64,000 bases of DNA from positions 1 to 64,000 of the forward strand of contig PHBK01000011.1 in NCBI GenBank assembly GCA_002840565.1, given 5' to 3'. Every line of letters begins with the position of its first letter. Position 1 is the first letter of the stretch. The notes under the pieces are model-generated. The model searched no databases. It was given only the letters and a program-made list of their open reading frames with translations, and had not been told where the DNA came from. This DNA is from Deltaproteobacteria bacterium HGW-Deltaproteobacteria-12. GTDB lineage: Bacteria > Desulfobacterota > Syntrophia > Syntrophales > Smithellaceae. Both the position numbers and the translations under genes were made by a program. This document shows positions 60,976-64,000 of the stretch, piece by piece.

Positions 60976-61950
60976 ATGCAAATTCAAGATGTTTTTGCCG
61001 CTTACAAAAGCGACCTGCAGCAGATGGAAAAATACCTGGATAAATATCTGACTTCGGAAGTCAGGTTAATCCCCGAGGTCGCCCACCATCTGATTGACAG
61101 CGGCGGGAAAAGATTCCGTCCGTTACTGCTCCTCATCAGCTCCCGGCTCTGCGATTACAATGGCGATCATCGTTTCCCGATGGCCGCCGTCATGGAATTT
61201 ATCCACACGGCTTCCCTGCTGCATGACGATGTCATTGACCAGGCGGCAATTCGCCGCGGGAAAACCTCCGCCAATAACATCTGGGGAAATGCCGCCAGCG
61301 TCCTGGTAGGCGATTTTCTTTATTCCAAGGCATTCAAGCTGCTCTCCGAAATCAGCGACATCGCGCTCATCAAACTAATGTCGAAAATCACCAACGTTAT
61401 GTCGGAAGGCGAAGTTTTTCAACTCATGAAGTGCGGTGATGTCAACATCACGGAAGAAGAGTATCTGAACATCATCGAAAAGAAAACCGCTGTTCTGCTT
61501 TCTGCGGCCTGTGCCGCCGGGGCGATTCTCGGTTCGGCGCCCCAGAACAAGATTGATGCTCTGTACCAATTCGGTTATAACATCGGCATGGCTTTTCAGA
61601 TCACCGATGATACGCTGGATTATATGGCCAGGGAGCAGGAATTCGGCAAAGCAATCGGCAAAGACCTGGAAGAAGGCAAAATGACTCTGCCGCTAATTTT
61701 TGCCCTTCAGAGCGCTGCAGAAGAAGAAAAAGAACAGGCCCAAAAGCTGATTACCGGCAAGCAGGGCAATGAGAAAGTCATTCCTTTGATTTTAAGCCTG
61801 ATTAATAAATATCAGGGCATTGATTATTCCCTGCAGAGTGCGGCAAAATATATTAAAGAAGCCCGGGCTCTGCTGCCGATCTTCAATGACCGCCCGGAAA
61901 TTAATCATCTCAATGCCGTGGCGGAATATGTCCTTTCCCGGCGAATCTGA
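60976..61950 (+). CDS. ispB: Polyprenyl diphosphate synthase
   Basis: This 324-residue enzyme elongates isoprenoid chains for quinone side chains or undecaprenol-type lipids. First Asp-rich motif LLHDDVIDQAAIRRGK near residue 83, second ITDDTLDY near 210. AAGGT precedes the ATG by 9 nt. Chain length cannot be told from the sequence. Upstream is a 96-nt spacer after rimO. Confidence 0.9.
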   Translation: MQIQDVFAAYKSDLQQMEKYLDKYLTSEVRLIPEVAHHLIDSGGKRFRPLLLLISSRLCDYNGDHRFPMAAVMEFIHTASLLHDDVIDQAAIRRGKTSANNIWGNAASVLVGDFLYSKAFKLLSEISDIALIKLMSKITNVMSEGEVFQLMKCGDVNITEEEYLNIIEKKTAVLLSAACAAGAILGSAPQNKIDALYQFGYNIGMAFQITDDTLDYMAREQEFGKAIGKDLEEGKMTLPLIFALQSAAEEEKEQAQKLITGKQGNEKVIPLILSLINKYQGIDYSLQSAAKYIKEARALLPIFNDRPEINHLNAVAEYVLSRRI

Positions 61951-61983
61951 TTTGCACAAGATCTGCCGGCAAAATTGGGCACG

Positions 61984-62394
61984 TCAGTGCGGCAGTCTGG
62001 ATTTGGTAACCGAGTATGAGTAGGCACCGAACACTGCGCCCGTCAATGTCATAATCGCACCCCACTCGCCGGCGCCGATCTGTGCAAAGATTGGTCCCGC
62101 GCAGGCGCCGGTTGCCGCCCAGCCGACACCAAACATGGCTCCGCCGATAACGGTTCCTTTATTCAATGCCTTTTTTTCTATTACAATCTCCTGACCGGCC
62201 AGTGTCTTCATTTTAAAATGCCTGATCAGAAAAACTGCCAGCGCCGCAGTTGCGATGGCGGAAAATATTACCAGATACAGATGTGCCTCTTTAAAAAGGA
62301 ACATATTCCTGATTCTGAACCAGCTGATCAAGTCCGCCTTGGTCAGTAAGATACCGAAGGCTATTCCCCAAAGAGTATATTTTATGTCTTTCAT
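61984..62394 (-). CDS. YeeE/YedE family membrane protein, second half
   Basis: This 136-residue protein has about four membrane segments. Its conserved cysteine is in GWAATGACAGPIFAQIG, a hallmark of YeeE/YedE proteins that import thiosulfate-like sulfur compounds. Its partner at 62409 carries the other conserved cysteine, so the two together form one split transporter. Short hydrophilic ends. Confidence 0.85.
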   Translation of the reverse strand: MKDIKYTLWGIAFGILLTKADLISWFRIRNMFLFKEAHLYLVIFSAIATAALAVFLIRHFKMKTLAGQEIVIEKKALNKGTVIGGAMFGVGWAATGACAGPIFAQIGAGEWGAIMTLTGAVFGAYSYSVTKSRLPH

Positions 62395-62408
62395 AGCTCT
62401 GAATTCGC

Positions 62409-62888
62409 CTAATCAAAAAGAAGAAAAAATAATTGTGTATAGATTAATCCGCCGACAAAAAAAGAAATTGTTGCAACCAATCCCGAGAGCTGCAGAGTTG
62501 CAATTCCGGAAATTGTATGACCTGCCGTGCAACCATTCGCATAACGCGTCCCGAATCCGATCAGAAATCCGCCGGTAAAAAGGAGGATCAATCCTTTCCA
62601 GGTATAATATTGCCGGGGTAGAAAATCTATATCACCGGCACCCAGAAAAAGCTGGGCAGCCAACCCGCCGAGCGCAATGCCAACTGCAAAGAATAATTTC
62701 CAGCGGTTTGCTGATGCGTTGTAACCGGAAGCGGCAAATTTTTTTGTGTTCAGCACAATAGAACATATGTGTTGAAACGAACTGGAGATACCCAATAACT
62801 TATTACCGGCAAATAAAAGCAGTGGAACAAACAAACCAATCAAAGGACCGGCAACGTACCATGCCCAGACACCGGAAATTGCTTCCAT
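62409..62888 (-). CDS. YeeE/YedE family membrane protein, first half
   Basis: This 159-residue protein has about five membrane segments and GTRYANGCTAGHTISGIATL, the other conserved cysteine motif of the family. It ends 14 nt before the partner gene starts. Typical for such pairs is a role in moving sulfur across the membrane; the substrate is not visible here. Confidence 0.85.
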   Translation of the reverse strand: MEAISGVWAWYVAGPLIGLFVPLLLFAGNKLLGISSSFQHICSIVLNTKKFAASGYNASANRWKLFFAVGIALGGLAAQLFLGAGDIDFLPRQYYTWKGLILLFTGGFLIGFGTRYANGCTAGHTISGIATLQLSGLVATISFFVGGLIYTQLFFLLFD

Positions 62889-62921
62889 CTCAACTCCCCA
62901 AACTATTCAAAATTTGCGGCT

Positions 62922-64000
62922 TTATGAAATCACCGGCGGTTCATAATATTCATCAATATTCCCGGCGCGGTCGTTTTTCAAGGCCGGGGGAAGAAAATCC
63001 ATGATATCTTTGGCCGTAATGCCGTCGGCGCCTTTTTGGAAAGCGGCCAGATCACCGGCGTAGCCATGCAGAAAAACTCCTTTGCGCGTTGCCTTATCCG
63101 GCGCCAATCCCAAACCAAACATTGCCGCAATGCAGCCGGTCAGGACATCCCCGGAACCGGCGGTGGCCATTCCGGAATTACCGCTTAAATTGATGTAGAC
63201 ATTGCCACTGGGCATTCCGATCAAAGAATGGGCGCCTTTTAAAACAATTATGGATTGCAGCTGCTTGGCCTTCTCCTGCAAAATTTCTATCTTCCTGGCG
63301 CTAATCTCCGCCGGCGATTTTCTGGAAAGTTTTGCCATTTCGCCCAAATGCGGGGTCAGGATCGTGGGGGTTTTTCGCTTCCGGAGAATTGACGGATCAG
63401 CAGCTACGGCAGTAAGGCCGTCGCCATCGATCAGAAGAGGAACTTTGATCCCGGCGACAAGTTCTTTCACCAGCCGCGCTGTTTCCTTCTGTAAAGAGAG
63501 GCCCGGTCCGATGACCACCATATCGACATTCTCCGCTGCTGCCAGCAGTTGCTCTTTGTTCTTGAGGGCGATGCTGCCGGCAACGGTTTCCGCCTGCGGC
63601 AGATAGACAATTTCACGGCCGTTCTCGGCAATAAAAGGCACGATTGATTGCGGTGCGGCAAGTCGGGCATAACCCCCGCCTGCTTTTAAAAATGACATCG
63701 CTGAAAAATAAGGGGCGCCAAAGTAGTTGGCCGCTCCGGCAATAAAGAGCACATCACCCATCGATCCTTTATATGCTTCCGCCGGACGCGGCGACAGGGA
63801 CACACGAGAGTTGGTTTCCACCTGTAGTTCAGAGCGTCCGTAAAGGGAGGGAGGAAAGGAGATATGCGCGGCAAAAAGTTTGCCGCAAAGCTCGTAACCG
63901 GGATAAAGCATATTGCCGGTTTTCGGCAGACCAAAAGTTACGGTATAATCAGCCTTGACTGCCCGGCCCATAATTTCACCGGTATTGCCATTAACCCCGG
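62922..64000 (-). CDS. nnr: Bifunctional NAD(P)H-hydrate repair enzyme Nnr (partial)
   Basis: The frame runs on past the right edge: codons at 63972-63998 read GVNGNTGEI, joining MGRAVKADYTVTFGLPKTG, the end of the epimerase domain. The large C-terminal part is the ADP-dependent NAD(P)HX dehydratase: GDVLFIAGAANYFGAPYF, VVIGPGLS, ILTPHLGEMAKL, IVLKGAHSLI and NSGMATAGSGDVLTG. The N-terminus is missing beyond the window. It repairs hydrated NADH and NADPH. Confidence 0.92.
   Translation of the reverse strand, partial: GVNGNTGEIMGRAVKADYTVTFGLPKTGNMLYPGYELCGKLFAAHISFPPSLYGRSELQVETNSRVSLSPRPAEAYKGSMGDVLFIAGAANYFGAPYFSAMSFLKAGGGYARLAAPQSIVPFIAENGREIVYLPQAETVAGSIALKNKEQLLAAAENVDMVVIGPGLSLQKETARLVKELVAGIKVPLLIDGDGLTAVAADPSILRKRKTPTILTPHLGEMAKLSRKSPAEISARKIEILQEKAKQLQSIIVLKGAHSLIGMPSGNVYINLSGNSGMATAGSGDVLTGCIAAMFGLGLAPDKATRKGVFLHGYAGDLAAFQKGADGITAKDIMDFLPPALKNDRAGNIDEYYEPPVIS

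Overview
The window is the housekeeping heart of a Gram-negative chromosome. It carries an outer-membrane porin, lipoproteins with lipoboxes, a heptose kinase of the LPS inner core and a complete Pst/Pho system. Protein sequences, the order tRNA/rpmG/secE/nusG/rplKAJL/rpoBC/str/S10/spc/alpha, and companions such as DUF4416, DUF1178, YicC-gmk-rpoZ and AmmeMemoRadiSam A/B suggest an anaerobic deltaproteobacterium (Desulfobacterota). A Syntrophus/Smithella-like lineage is my guess from protein flavour, not a proven placement. Base composition is moderate and quite even. Most genes run on the minus strand.

Layout: (1) 1-9.1 kb, minus strand: partial porin, pyk, then phoR-phoU-pstB-pstA-pstC-arsC-pstS in reverse order. 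Two PHO-box promoters, at 960-993 and 9086-9119, share the same geometry (18-nt box, 10-nt gap, TATAYT), so the porin appears to belong to the same phosphate-starvation regulon. (2) 9.3-15.7 kb: a mixed region with a plus-strand winged-helix/iron-sulfur protein behind a palindromic promoter, two orphan lipoproteins, an HExxH metalloprotease-like protein, a HAD phosphatase, a zinc-ribbon protein, phoB far from phoR, and a small EF-Tu domain-2-like protein. (3) 15.8-45.4 kb, minus strand: about 29.6 kb of translation and transcription genes from a stable-RNA promoter (45366-45394) through tRNA-Thr, Tyr, Gly, Thr, rpmG, tRNA-Trp, secE, nusG, rplKAJL, rpoBC, rpsLG, tuf, and the S10, spc and alpha operons to a rho-independent terminator behind rplQ. 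fusA is absent from str, adk is absent between secY and map, and the usual second tuf near the tRNAs is missing. (4) 45.4-56.3 kb, minus strand: AmmeMemoRadiSam A and B, a cysteine synthase/cysteinyl-tRNA synthetase fusion, DUF1178, a plus-strand tRNA-Pro, pilC, rlmB, pyrF, rpoZ, gmk, yicC, DUF4416 and rfaE1. (5) 56.5-62 kb, plus strand: plsC, ftsK, rimO, ispB. (6) 62-64 kb, minus strand: a split YeeE/YedE pair and the partial nnr.

The least expected structure is two families of dispersed, roughly 100-bp hairpin elements. Family I has four copies (2491-2597, 42340-42446, 44664-44769, 44765-44876). Family II has two (16293-16392, 54690-54794). They sit in spacers of highly expressed operons and run into gene 3' ends: one encodes the last 11 codons of phoR, one holds the rplA stop codon, and one encodes the end of the DUF4416 gene. 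Two tandem family I copies occupy the place where a second tuf gene usually lies. The CysK-CysRS fusion is the most unusual protein; one expected zinc ligand of its synthetase half appears to be replaced.
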